From positions 1-64,000 of the forward strand of contig NZ_PUIP01000004.1 in the NCBI RefSeq assembly GCF_002968015.1: a stretch of 64,000 nucleotides of DNA, in the 5' to 3' direction. The notes beneath the pieces are model-generated. The model was not told the DNA's origin. It made no database searches and saw only the letters and a list, made by a program, of their open reading frames with translations. Below, one piece after another: positions 51,727 to 60,864 of this stretch (positions within the stretch are counted from its first letter, which is position 1; the number at the start of each line of letters is the position of its first letter). The translations under genes were made by a program, and so were the position numbers. Origin of the DNA: Massilia phosphatilytica. GTDB lineage: Bacteria; Pseudomonadota; Gammaproteobacteria; Burkholderiales; Burkholderiaceae_D.

Positions 51727-54132
51727 ATGGGTATCAAACGCAGAGAGTTTCTGGCCACCGTTGGGGGCGCGGCCGGCATGGCAGTCGTGCCCGGTGCCAT
51801 GGCCGCCAAGGCCGTCAAGGGCGGCGCACCGGTCTACAAGCAGGCCAACGCGCCCGTCGCGGCGCGCGTGGAGGACCTGCTGGGCCGCATGACGGTCGAT
51901 GAAAAGATCGCGCAGCTGCAATGCGTCTGGCTGACGAAAAAAGATCTGCAAAACGAAGACACGAGCTTCAACGCGGAGAAGGCGGCCCGCGTGCATCCGC
52001 ACGGGATGGGCATGTTCGCGCGCCCGTCCGACCGCCAGGTCGGCGCCGACAACAACGCCGGCAACTCGGGCGCCGTCGGCAACCGCGGCCCGAAGGAAAC
52101 GGCGGAATACGTGAACGCTGTGCAGAAATGGGCGCTGGAACAGACGCGCCTCGGCATCCCCGTCTTCATGCACGAGGAATCGCTGCACGGCTACGTCGCG
52201 CCGGAAGCGACCAGCTTCCCGCAGGCGATCGGCCTGGCCTCCACGTTCGATCCGCAAATGGTCGAGCAGATCTTTTCGTTCGCCGCCAGGGAAATGCGTG
52301 CGCGCGGCGCCAACCTCGCGCTGGCGCCCGTCGTCGACGTGGCGCGCGAACCGCGCTGGGGCCGCATCGAAGAAACCTATGGCGAAGACCCGCACGTGTG
52401 CGGCGTGATGGGCAAGGCCGCCGTGCTGGGCTTCTCGGGGAATTCCCTGCCGCTGGCACAGGACAAGGTCTACGCCACGCTGAAGCACATGACGGGCCAC
52501 GGCCAGCCGGAGTCCGGTACCAACATCGGCCCCGCGAACGTGGGCGAGCGCGCGCTGCGCGAAGACTTCTTCCCGCCGTTCGAAAAGATCATCAAGGAAA
52601 CGAAGATCGCGGCGGTGATGCCGTCGTATAACGAGATCGACGGCGTCCCGTCGCACGCCAACCGCTGGCTGCTGACGGACGTGCTGCGCAAGGAGTGGGG
52701 CTTCCAGGGCCTGACCGTGTCCGACTACATGGCGGTCGCGGAACTCGGCAGCCGCCACCACCTCGTCGGCTCCGTGAAGGAAGGCGGCCTGCGCGCATTC
52801 AAGGCCGGTGTCGACATCGAGACGCCGGACCCCGCGGGCTTCGCGGCGCTGGCGGAACTGGTCAAGGAAGGCAAGATCACGACGAAGGAACTCGACGCCG
52901 TCGTGCGTCGCATCCTGCGTTTGAAATTCGAAGCGGGCCTGTTCGAGAACCCGTACGCGGACGCCGCCCAGGCCGACGCGCGCACGGCCACGCCGGAAGC
53001 CATCGCCCTCGCGCGCAAGGCGGCTACGCGCACCGCCGTGCTACTCAAGAACAAGGTGGACGAAAAAGGCGTAGGCCTGCTGCCACTCGCGCCGAAGAAG
53101 GTCGGCAAGCTGCTGCTGGTCGGCACGCACGCGAAGGACACGCCGATCGGCGGTTATTCGGACAAGCCGCGCCACGTCGTCTCCGTGTACGAGGCGCTGC
53201 AGAAGGAAGCGCAGGCGGGCGGCTTTGCGCTGGACTATTCGGAAGGCGTGCGCCTGACCGAAGGCCACGTGTGGGGCCAGGATGAAATCGTGTGGACCAA
53301 GCCGGAAGTCAATGCGCGCCTGATCGCCGAGGCGGTGGAAGCCGCGAAGAAGGCCGACACCATCGTCATGGTCCTGGGCGACAACGAACAGACGGCGCGC
53401 GAAGCGTGGGCCGACAATCACCTGGGCGACCGCACGACGCTGGACCTGATCGGCCAGCAGAACGACCTGGCCCGCGCCATCTTCGCGCTGAACAAGCCGA
53501 CCGTCGTGCTGCTGCTGAACGGCCGTCCGCTGTCCGTGAACTACCTGGCCGAACGCGCCGACGCGCTGATGGAATGCTGGTACATGGGGCAGGAGACCGG
53601 CCACGCCGTCGCCGACCTGATCTTCGGCCGCGCGAACCCGGGCGGCAAGCTGCCCGTGACGATCGCGCGCAACGTCGGCCAGCTGCCGATGTACTACAAC
53701 CGCAAGCCGAGCAGCCGCCGCGGCTACATCGACGACACCACGACGCCGCTGTACCCGTTCGGCTACGGCCTGTCGTACACGCGCTTCGACATCTCCGCAC
53801 CGCGCCTCACGAAGGACCGGATCGCGACAAACGGCACGACCCAGGTACAAGTGGACGTGCAGAACACGGGCGCCGTGCGCGGCGACGAAGTCGTGCAGAT
53901 GTACATCCGCGACGACGTCAGCTCCGTCACCCGGCCGCTGCTCGAACTGAAGGGCTTCCAGCGCGTGACGCTGGAGCCGGGCGAAAAGCGCACGGTCACC
54001 TTCGACATCAAGCCGACCGACCTGTGGTTCTACAACGCCGACATGAAACGCGTCGTGGAACCGGGGACGTTCACCATTTTCGCAGGACCGAACAGCGTCG
54101 ACCTGAAGAAGGCAACGCTGACGGTGGCATAA
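51727..54132 (+). CDS. GH3 beta-xylosidase/beta-glucosidase with Tat-type signal
   Basis: An 801-residue family 3 enzyme. The start at 51727 gives a clear twin-arginine signal KRREFLATVGGAAGMAVVPG; the longer in-frame start at 51607 would lie inside the operator. The N-terminal TIM barrel (about 45-370) has the nucleophile Asp in GLTVSDYMAVAEL. The alpha/beta sandwich (about 420-640) supplies the acid/base. A fibronectin-III-like domain ends the protein (DVQNTGAVRGDEVVQMYI). As first gene of the xylose operon it probably releases xylose from xylo-oligosaccharides; sequence alone does not separate xylosidase from glucosidase. xylX starts 17 bp later. Confidence 0.93.
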   Translation: MGIKRREFLATVGGAAGMAVVPGAMAAKAVKGGAPVYKQANAPVAARVEDLLGRMTVDEKIAQLQCVWLTKKDLQNEDTSFNAEKAARVHPHGMGMFARPSDRQVGADNNAGNSGAVGNRGPKETAEYVNAVQKWALEQTRLGIPVFMHEESLHGYVAPEATSFPQAIGLASTFDPQMVEQIFSFAAREMRARGANLALAPVVDVAREPRWGRIEETYGEDPHVCGVMGKAAVLGFSGNSLPLAQDKVYATLKHMTGHGQPESGTNIGPANVGERALREDFFPPFEKIIKETKIAAVMPSYNEIDGVPSHANRWLLTDVLRKEWGFQGLTVSDYMAVAELGSRHHLVGSVKEGGLRAFKAGVDIETPDPAGFAALAELVKEGKITTKELDAVVRRILRLKFEAGLFENPYADAAQADARTATPEAIALARKAATRTAVLLKNKVDEKGVGLLPLAPKKVGKLLLVGTHAKDTPIGGYSDKPRHVVSVYEALQKEAQAGGFALDYSEGVRLTEGHVWGQDEIVWTKPEVNARLIAEAVEAAKKADTIVMVLGDNEQTAREAWADNHLGDRTTLDLIGQQNDLARAIFALNKPTVVLLLNGRPLSVNYLAERADALMECWYMGQETGHAVADLIFGRANPGGKLPVTIARNVGQLPMYYNRKPSSRRGYIDDTTTPLYPFGYGLSYTRFDISAPRLTKDRIATNGTTQVQVDVQNTGAVRGDEVVQMYIRDDVSSVTRPLLELKGFQRVTLEPGEKRTVTFDIKPTDLWFYNADMKRVVEPGTFTIFAGPNSVDLKKATLTVA

Positions 54133-54149
54133 CCAAGAGAGACAAAAAG

Positions 54150-55322
54150 ATGACAGCTATCCAAGCCAATCCGCTGCCCCAGGACCTCGACCAGGCCTTG
54201 ATGGTCGGCCGCGTCTGGCGCTCCGCTCCGACCAATGGCCCGGCCGTAGTCGCCGTCCGTAACGGTCGTGTAATCGATATCACGCGCCACGCCCCGACCG
54301 TGTCCGAACTGCTCGAGCGCGACGACCTGGTCGCTATCGTGCGCGGCGCGGAAGGCGAGGACCTGGGCGACGTCAACGCGCTCGTCGCCGCCGCGCTGGC
54401 AGGCGACGAGGGCAATGCGGTGCGCCTGCTGGCCCCGTGCGACCTGCAGGCGATCAAGGCCTGCGGCGTCACGTTCGCCGTCAGCCTGCTGGAACGCGTG
54501 ATCGAGGAACAGGCCAAGGGCGATCCGGCCCGGGCCAGCGCGATGCGCCAGCAGCTGCAGGAAACCATCGGCACGAACCTGTCGGAGCTGGAACCGGGCG
54601 GCGAAGCTGCCATGCGCCTGAAGGCCGACCTGTCGGCACGCGGCATGTGGTCGCAATACATGGAAGTGGGCATCGGCCCGGACGCCGAAGTGTTCACCAA
54701 GTCGCAGCCGATGTCGGCCGTCGGCCACGGCGCGGCCGTCGGCCTGCACCCGTCGTCGCACTGGAACAACCCGGAACCGGAAATCGTCCTGGCGGTGAAC
54801 AGCCGCGCGCAAGTGGTCGGCGCCACGCTCGGCAACGACGTCAACCTGCGCGACATCGAAGGCCGCAGCGCGCTGCTGCTCGGCAAGGCGAAAGACAACA
54901 ACGGCTCGTGCGCGATCGGCCCGTTCATCCGCCTGTTCGACGGCGACTTCAACATCGACACGCTGCGCAACGCGGAAGTGCGCATGCTGATCGAAGGCGT
55001 CGACGACAACTTCGAACTGGCCGGCGCCAGCTTCATGCGCGAGATCAGCCGCGACCCGCTGGACCTCGTGCGCCAGACCTGCGGCAAGCACCACCAGTAC
55101 CCGGACGGCTTCATGCTGTTCCTCGGCACGATGTTCTCGCCGATCAAGGACCGTGACGCGCAAGGCGGCGGCTTCACCCACCATTCGGGCGACCGCGTGA
55201 GCATCTCCACGCCGTCGCTGGGCACGCTGGTCAATACCGTCCAGCGCAGCGACCAGATCGCACCGTGGACCTTCGGCGTACGTGCTCTGTACGCCAACCT
55301 GGCCCAACGCGGCCTGCTGTGA
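54150..55322 (+). CDS. xylX: 2-keto-3-deoxy-D-xylonate dehydratase, FAH-fold (XylX)
   Basis: A 390-residue fumarylacetoacetate-hydrolase-fold enzyme that turns 2-keto-3-deoxy-pentonate into alpha-ketoglutarate semialdehyde, the third step of the Weimberg route. Length equals Caulobacter XylX (388 aa as I recall). Landmarks: HPSSHWNNPEPEIVLAVN with metal-binding Glu residues, VVGATLGNDVNLRDIEG, and AKDNNGSCAIGPFI. The L-arabinose homologue (AraD1 type) is similar, so the pentose cannot be fixed by this gene alone; the neighbouring XylB-like dehydrogenase favours D-xylose. Starts 17 bp after GH3. Confidence 0.88.
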   Translation: MTAIQANPLPQDLDQALMVGRVWRSAPTNGPAVVAVRNGRVIDITRHAPTVSELLERDDLVAIVRGAEGEDLGDVNALVAAALAGDEGNAVRLLAPCDLQAIKACGVTFAVSLLERVIEEQAKGDPARASAMRQQLQETIGTNLSELEPGGEAAMRLKADLSARGMWSQYMEVGIGPDAEVFTKSQPMSAVGHGAAVGLHPSSHWNNPEPEIVLAVNSRAQVVGATLGNDVNLRDIEGRSALLLGKAKDNNGSCAIGPFIRLFDGDFNIDTLRNAEVRMLIEGVDDNFELAGASFMREISRDPLDLVRQTCGKHHQYPDGFMLFLGTMFSPIKDRDAQGGGFTHHSGDRVSISTPSLGTLVNTVQRSDQIAPWTFGVRALYANLAQRGLL

Positions 55323-55343
55323 ATTGAACATAACGAAAACACC

Positions 55344-56132
55344 ATGTCTGAACAAAACCAAGCATTCGTCTACGCGACGTTCCCCGACCTCGCCGGCAAA
55401 CGCGTCGTCATCACCGGCGGCGGCAGCGGCATCGGCGCCGAGCTGACCACGGCCTTCGCCGGCCAGGGCGCCCGCGTCTACTTCCTGGACATCGCCGAGG
55501 AAGCGTCGCGCGCTCTGGAAGCGACGCTGGCCGGCTCGCGCATCGCGCCGAAGTTCATCAAGTGCGACCTGACCAACCTCGACGAGCTGAAGGCGACCTT
55601 CGCGCGCATCGAAGAGGAAGCGGGCGGCGTCGACATCCTGCTGAACAACGCGGCCAACGACGACCGCCACGAGATCGAGAACGTGACGCCGGCGTACTGG
55701 GAAAGCCGCATGAACGTGAACCTGCGCCACCAGTACTTCTGCGCACAGGCCGTCATCCCGGGCATGAAGGCGCGCAAGTACGGCGTGCTGCTGAACTTCG
55801 GTTCGATCTCGTGGCACCTGCCGCACACCCAGCTGGGCCTGTACATGATGGCGAAGGCCGCCATCGAAGGCATGACCCGCAACATGGCGCGCGAATTCGG
55901 CCCGCACGGCATCCGCGCCGTCACGGTCGTCCCGGGCGCCGTCGTCACGCCGCGCCAGAAGGCGCTGTGGCACAACCCGGACGAAGAAGCCCGCATCCTG
56001 GCCGGCCAGTGCATCCCCGAGCGCGTCGAGATGGAAGACGTGGCGGCGCTGGCGCTGTTCCTGGCGTCGAACAACGCGCGCCACATCAGCGGCCGCGAAT
56101 ACTTCGTCGACGCGGGCTGGTACGGCGCATGA
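55344..56132 (+). CDS. xylB: D-xylose 1-dehydrogenase, SDR family (XylB)
   Basis: A 262-residue short-chain dehydrogenase oxidising D-xylose (or L-arabinose) to the lactone with NAD+. The Rossmann motif ITGGGSGIG is near residue 20. NNAANDDRH is the NNAG-type motif. Catalytic Ser lies in FGSISWHLP and Tyr-Lys in LYMMAKAAIEG. The NDDRH and FGSISWH stretches closely resemble Caulobacter XylB as I remember it, making xylose the favoured substrate. It ends with ATGA overlap into xylC. Confidence 0.9.
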   Translation: MSEQNQAFVYATFPDLAGKRVVITGGGSGIGAELTTAFAGQGARVYFLDIAEEASRALEATLAGSRIAPKFIKCDLTNLDELKATFARIEEEAGGVDILLNNAANDDRHEIENVTPAYWESRMNVNLRHQYFCAQAVIPGMKARKYGVLLNFGSISWHLPHTQLGLYMMAKAAIEGMTRNMAREFGPHGIRAVTVVPGAVVTPRQKALWHNPDEEARILAGQCIPERVEMEDVAALALFLASNNARHISGREYFVDAGWYGA

Positions 56133-57013
56133 GTACCCAGATCGCCACGCAACCCGCCGTCGTGTGGGAAGTCGGCGCGACGCTGGGCGAGGGCGTCCTG
56201 TGGGATGCCCCGCAGGGCCAGGTCTGGTTTGTCGACATCAAGGGCAGGCGCCTGCATCGTTGCGACGCCGACGGCGGCAACCGGCAGAGCTGGGACGCAC
56301 CGGGCCAGGTGAGCTTCGTCGTGCGTGCCACGGACGGCGGTCTCGTCGTCTCGCTGGAAGATGGCCTGTACCGCTTCGTGGAAGCGACCGGCGAGTTCGT
56401 CCCCTTCGTGAAGGTCGAGGCTGACGTGACGGGCAACCGCTTCAACGACGGCCACGTCGACGCGCAGGGCCGCCTGTGGTTCGGCTCGATGGACGATGCG
56501 GAAGAGTCGCCGTCCGGCGTCCTGTACCGTTTCGACGGCAAGCGCGTCGTGCGCATGGACGACGGCTACATTATCACGAACGGCCCGGCCGTGAGCCCGG
56601 ACGGACGCACGCTGTATCACACCGACACGCTGGATAAACGGGTGTATGCTTTCGACCTGGCGGAAGATGGCAGCCTGTCGAACAAGCGCCTGTTCGCAGA
56701 GATCACGGACGGCGGCTGGCCGGACGGGATGGCGGTCGACGCCGACGGTCATGTGTGGATCGCGGTGTTCCGCGGCTGGCGCATCGAGCGCCGCAATCCG
56801 CAAGGCGAAAAGGTGGGCGAAGTGCGCTTCCCCTGCTCGAACATCACCAAGCTGGCCTTTGCCGGCGACGACCTGCGCACCGTGTACGCGACGTCGGCGC
56901 GCAAGGGCTTGTCGGCCGAGGAACTGGCCCAGCAGCCGCTCGCGGGCGCGCTGTTCACCTTCCGCGCCGAGACGGCCGGATTGCCGCACCACGTGCTGCG
57001 GCTGCAGGAGTAA
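56129..57013 (+). CDS. xylC: Xylono-lactonase, SMP-30/gluconolactonase family (XylC)
   Basis: A 294-residue six-bladed beta-propeller lactonase that opens D-xylono-1,4-lactone. Metal ligands are visible: Glu in GATLGEGVLWD near residue 20, Asn in DVTGNRFNDGHVDAQGRLW near 105, Asn in YIITNGPAVSPDG near 150, and Asp in GGWPDGMAVDADGHVW near 200. No signal peptide, so cytoplasmic. Translationally coupled to xylB by a 4-bp overlap and 6 bp before xylD. Confidence 0.92.
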   Translation: MSTQIATQPAVVWEVGATLGEGVLWDAPQGQVWFVDIKGRRLHRCDADGGNRQSWDAPGQVSFVVRATDGGLVVSLEDGLYRFVEATGEFVPFVKVEADVTGNRFNDGHVDAQGRLWFGSMDDAEESPSGVLYRFDGKRVVRMDDGYIITNGPAVSPDGRTLYHTDTLDKRVYAFDLAEDGSLSNKRLFAEITDGGWPDGMAVDADGHVWIAVFRGWRIERRNPQGEKVGEVRFPCSNITKLAFAGDDLRTVYATSARKGLSAEELAQQPLAGALFTFRAETAGLPHHVLRLQE

Positions 57014-57019
57014 TACGGA

Positions 57020-58804
57020 ATGACACAACAGAACAGCAAACCGAAGCGCTTCCGGTCGCAGGACTGGTTCGACAACGAAGAGCGCATCGACATGACCGCG
57101 CTCTACCTCGAGCGCTTCATGAACTACGGCATCACCCCCGAGGAACTCCGTTCGGGCAAGCCGATCATCGGCATCGCCCAGAGCGGCAGCGACATCTCGC
57201 CGTGCAACCGCATCCACCTGGACCTGGCCAAGCGCGTGCGCGACGGCATCCGCGATGCCGGCGGCATCCCGATGGAATTCCCGCTGCACCCGATCTTCGA
57301 GAACTGCCGCCGCCCGACCGCGGCTCTGGACCGCAACCTGGCCTACCTGGGCCTCGTCGAGATCCTGCACGGCTATCCGATCGACGCCGTCGTGCTGACG
57401 ACCGGCTGCGACAAGACGACGCCGGCCCAACTGATGGCCGCTGCCACCGTCGACATTCCCGCCATCGTGCTGTCCGGCGGCCCGATGCTGGACGGCTGGT
57501 TCGAAGGTGAGCTGGTCGGTTCCGGCGCCGCGATCTGGAAGGGCCGCCGCCGCCTGGCCGCGGGCGAGATCGACGAAAAGAAATTCATCGACATCGCGAC
57601 CGCATCCGCGCCGTCCGCCGGCCACTGCAACACGATGGGCACCGCGTCGACGATGAATGCCATCGCGGAAGCGCTGGGCATGTCGCTGACGGGCTGCTCG
57701 GCCATTCCGGCGCCGTACCGCGAGCGCGGCCAGATGGCGTATGAAACGGGCAAGCGCATCGTCGGCATGGCGTTCGAAGACCTGCGTCCGTCGCAGATCC
57801 TCTCGCGCGACGCCTTCATCGACGCCATCGTCGTCAACGCCGCGATCGGCGGTTCCAGCAACGCGCAGCCACACATCGTGGCGATGGCGCGTCATGCCGG
57901 CGTCGAGATCACGCCCGAAGACTGGATGGAATACGGCTACGACGTGCCGCTGCTGCTGAACATGCAGCCGGCCGGCAAATACCTCGGCGAGCGTTACCAC
58001 CGCGCCGGCGGCACGCCCGCCATCATGTGGGAGTTGGAGCAGAAAGGCCTGCTGCGTTCGAAGCGCCTCACCGTCACCGGCAAGTCGATGGCCGAGAACC
58101 TCGTCGGCCGCGAGAGCATTGATCGCGAAATGATCACCCCGTTCGACCAGCCGCTGAAGCAGAAGGCCGGCTTCATGGTCCTGAAGGGCAACCTGTTCGA
58201 CTTCGCGATCATGAAGACGAGCGTGATCTCGGACGCCTTCCGCCAGCGCTACCTGTCGACGCCGGGCTCGGAAAACGCGTTCGAGTGCAAGGTCGTCGTG
58301 TTCGACGGTTCGGACGATTACCACCACCGCATCAACGATCCGGCACTCGGCATCGACGAAAACACGATGCTGGTGATCCGCGGTTCCGGTCCGGTGGGCT
58401 GGCCGGGTTCGGCGGAAGTCGTGAACATGCAACCGCCCGATGCGCTGATCAAGAAGGGCATCAACGCGCTGCCGACCTTGGGCGATGGCCGCCAGTCCGG
58501 CACGTCGGACAGCCCGTCGATCCTGAATGCGTCGCCGGAAAGCGCGGCGGGCGGCAACCTGGCGCTGCTGCGCACGGGCGACCGTGTGCGCGTGGACCTG
58601 AACACGGGCAGCTGCAACGTCCTGATCTCCGACGAGGATCTGGAAGCGCGCCGCAAGGACGCGCCGCCGCCGATCCCGCCGAACCAGACGCCGTGGCAGC
58701 AGATCTACCGCGCGACCGTCGGCCAGCTGCACACGGGTGCCGTCATGGAGATGGCGCTGCAGTACCGCGACGTCGGCCACGACATGCCGCGCCACAACCA
58801 CTGA
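57020..58804 (+). CDS. xylD: D-xylonate dehydratase, IlvD/Edd family (XylD)
   Basis: A 594-residue IlvD/Edd dehydratase with a catalytic Fe-S cluster, converting D-xylonate to 2-keto-3-deoxyxylonate. The start NSKPKRFRSQDWFDNEERI and the length (Caulobacter XylD about 591 aa) match sugar-acid rather than branched-chain dehydratases. Cluster-associated Cys are in SDISPCNRIH, LTTGCDKTTPAQ and SAGHCNTMGTAST. Last gene of the operon; a strong intrinsic terminator begins 18 bp after its stop. L-arabonate dehydratases are close relatives. Confidence 0.92.
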   Translation: MTQQNSKPKRFRSQDWFDNEERIDMTALYLERFMNYGITPEELRSGKPIIGIAQSGSDISPCNRIHLDLAKRVRDGIRDAGGIPMEFPLHPIFENCRRPTAALDRNLAYLGLVEILHGYPIDAVVLTTGCDKTTPAQLMAAATVDIPAIVLSGGPMLDGWFEGELVGSGAAIWKGRRRLAAGEIDEKKFIDIATASAPSAGHCNTMGTASTMNAIAEALGMSLTGCSAIPAPYRERGQMAYETGKRIVGMAFEDLRPSQILSRDAFIDAIVVNAAIGGSSNAQPHIVAMARHAGVEITPEDWMEYGYDVPLLLNMQPAGKYLGERYHRAGGTPAIMWELEQKGLLRSKRLTVTGKSMAENLVGRESIDREMITPFDQPLKQKAGFMVLKGNLFDFAIMKTSVISDAFRQRYLSTPGSENAFECKVVVFDGSDDYHHRINDPALGIDENTMLVIRGSGPVGWPGSAEVVNMQPPDALIKKGINALPTLGDGRQSGTSDSPSILNASPESAAGGNLALLRTGDRVRVDLNTGSCNVLISDEDLEARRKDAPPPIPPNQTPWQQIYRATVGQLHTGAVMEMALQYRDVGHDMPRHNH

Positions 58805-58821
58805 TCGTTTTCAGCTTGACC

Positions 58822-58849
58822 AAGGGTCCGTTCGCGGGCCCTTTTTTTA
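58822..58849 (+). terminator. Intrinsic terminator after xylD
   Basis: AAGGGTCCG-TTCG-CGGGCCCTT, a 9-bp stem (one G-T pair) with a UUCG-type tetraloop, followed by seven T residues. A textbook terminator; its T-tract touches an in-frame ATG (58849) of the GH2 gene. Confidence 0.92.
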
Positions 58850-58863
58850 TGTCGGAACCAAAG

Positions 58864-60864
58864 ATGCTCGCTACCATGATTCGCGTCTGCCGGGTGCTCG
58901 TCCTGGCGCTGTCCTGTATCGCCACCGTCCAGGCGGCGCCACGCACCGTCACACCGCTGGACGCCGGTTGGGAATTCGCCAAGGGCGCGCCGGCCGGGTG
59001 GACGGCCGTCACGCTGCCCCACACGTTCAACGCGGAAGACGGCACGTCCCTGCATTTCTACCGCGGCGCCGGCTGGTATCGGCGCACGATCGACGTCGCG
59101 CGTCCGGGCGCGGGCCGCACGTACCTGGAATTCGACGGCGCCGCGCTGGCGACCGACGTCTGGCTGAACGGCACTCACATCGGCCGCCACGAAGGCGGCT
59201 TCGCGCGCTTCCGTTTCGACGTCACGGACCAGCTGCGCGCGGGTGCCAACGCGCTGCTTGTCCGCGTCGACAACACGCGCCAGCCGGACGTCGCGCCGCT
59301 GGGCGGCGACTACACGCTGTACGGCGGCCTGTATCGACGCGTGCGCCTGGTAACGGCCGCCGACGTGCACATCGACATGCTGGATGCGGGCGGGCCGGGC
59401 GTGTATTTCAGTACGCCGCAGCCGGATCGCCCGCACTGGCGCGTGCGCGTGGCCAACGACCGCGCGCGGGCGGAGAACGTCGCGGTCACGGCCCGGCTGC
59501 GCGATGCGGCCGGCAAGGTCGTGGCGACGGCACAGCGGTCCGTCGCGCTGCCCGCGCGCGCCGTGGTGCCGGTCGAGCTGGATGCGGTGCTGGCGGACCC
59601 GCACCTGTGGCAGGGCGTCGAGGATCCTTACTTGTACGCGAGCGAAGTGACGGTGGCGCGTGCGGGGGCGGTTCTCGACCGCGTGGACAATGAGGTCGGC
59701 ATCCGGACCATCCAGCTGGATCCGGACCGCGGCCTGCTGCTGAACGGCCGCCCGTACCGCGTGCACGGCGTGAATGTGCACCTGACATATGTGCCGGGTA
59801 AGGGTACGGCGGTCGACGATGCGGATATCGACACCGACTACCGCATCCTGTCCGACCTGGGCGTCACGGGCCTGCGCTTCGCCCACTACCAGCACAACGA
59901 ACACAGTTACGCGCTGGCGGACCGCCTGGGGTATCTCGTGTGGACCGAGTTGCCGCTGACGTCGGAAGTGAACGGAAGCGATGCGTACGCGGCCAACGCG
60001 GCGCAGCAGGCGCGCGAGCTCGTGCGCCAGAACTTCAATCATCCGTCCGTGTTCGTGTGGGGACTCGGGAACGAGATCTACAAGGTGGACGAGGTCAGCG
60101 GCCGCGTGCTCGACGCGATGCAAAAGCTCGTGCATGCGGAGGATGCGAGCCGGCCGACCGCGTACGCGAACTGCTGCGCGCCCATCGACGGTCCGCAGGC
60201 GATGCACACGGACGCTGTCGGGTCCAACGTCTACTTCGGCTGGTACGACAAGGAATTCGCGGACCTGGCGCCGTTCCTGGCGACCAACCATGCGAAGCGG
60301 CCGCGGATGCCGCAGTCGCTGAGCGAATACGGCGCGGGCGGCAGCGCGCTGCACCAGGAAGACCCGGTACGCCGGCCGGTGGCGCCCAGCCGCTGGCATC
60401 CGGAGCAGTACCAGGCGCTGTACCACGAGGCGGCCTGGCGCCAGATCGAGGCGGCGCCCTGGCTGTGGGCGAGCTTCGTGTGGACCGGCTTCGATTTCGC
60501 GTCGAGCGGCCGCAACGAGGGCGACGGGCCCGGCGTCAACGACAAGGGCCTCGTCAGCATGGACCGCAAGGTGCGCAAGGATGCGTATTACTGGTACCAG
60601 GCCAACTGGTCGAAGACGCCGATGGTCCACATCACGTCGCGCCGTGCCGTGCGCCGTACGGAGGCCGACGTCGAGGTCAAGGTGTACAGCAACCAGCGCG
60701 CCGTACGGCTGCGCGTGAACGGCGTCGACCAGGGGGAGCAAGCGGCCGGCGGCCACGTCGCACGCTGGCGGGTGCGCCTCGCGCCGGGTGCCAACCGGAT
60801 CGAGGCGCGGGCCGGCGCGCTGATGGACGATGTCGAGTGGACCCTGGCGCCCGCCAGTCACTGA
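58864..60864 (+). CDS. GH2 glycoside hydrolase (beta-galactosidase-like), exported
   Basis: A 666-residue family 2 enzyme. The signal peptide ends VQAA. The sugar-binding jelly-roll (about 30-190; YRGAGWYRRTIDV, ATDVWLNGTHIGRHEGGFARFRFDVT) is followed by an Ig-like domain and a TIM barrel with acid/base Glu in FVWGLGNEIYKV and nucleophile Glu in PQSLSEYGAGGSA. Substrate is uncertain; beta-galactosidase or another exo-glycosidase of xylan/galactan side chains is likely. ATGs at 58849, 58864 and 58876 are candidate starts and none has a strong ribosome site. It lies immediately after the xyl terminator. It overlaps the convergent PEP-CTERM gene by 7 bp. Confidence 0.9.
   Translation: MLATMIRVCRVLVLALSCIATVQAAPRTVTPLDAGWEFAKGAPAGWTAVTLPHTFNAEDGTSLHFYRGAGWYRRTIDVARPGAGRTYLEFDGAALATDVWLNGTHIGRHEGGFARFRFDVTDQLRAGANALLVRVDNTRQPDVAPLGGDYTLYGGLYRRVRLVTAADVHIDMLDAGGPGVYFSTPQPDRPHWRVRVANDRARAENVAVTARLRDAAGKVVATAQRSVALPARAVVPVELDAVLADPHLWQGVEDPYLYASEVTVARAGAVLDRVDNEVGIRTIQLDPDRGLLLNGRPYRVHGVNVHLTYVPGKGTAVDDADIDTDYRILSDLGVTGLRFAHYQHNEHSYALADRLGYLVWTELPLTSEVNGSDAYAANAAQQARELVRQNFNHPSVFVWGLGNEIYKVDEVSGRVLDAMQKLVHAEDASRPTAYANCCAPIDGPQAMHTDAVGSNVYFGWYDKEFADLAPFLATNHAKRPRMPQSLSEYGAGGSALHQEDPVRRPVAPSRWHPEQYQALYHEAAWRQIEAAPWLWASFVWTGFDFASSGRNEGDGPGVNDKGLVSMDRKVRKDAYYWYQANWSKTPMVHITSRRAVRRTEADVEVKVYSNQRAVRLRVNGVDQGEQAAGGHVARWRVRLAPGANRIEARAGALMDDVEWTLAPASH

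Noticed and set aside
55478..58801. Very long minus-strand open frame (over 1100 codons) opposite xylB-xylC-xylD
   Set aside because: Composition is Arg/His/Asp/Val-rich without domains, a mirror of high-G+C codons. It crosses three well-supported genes.
58705..60861. Long minus-strand frame opposite GH2
   Set aside because: No motifs, and it runs through the terminator and the end of xylD.
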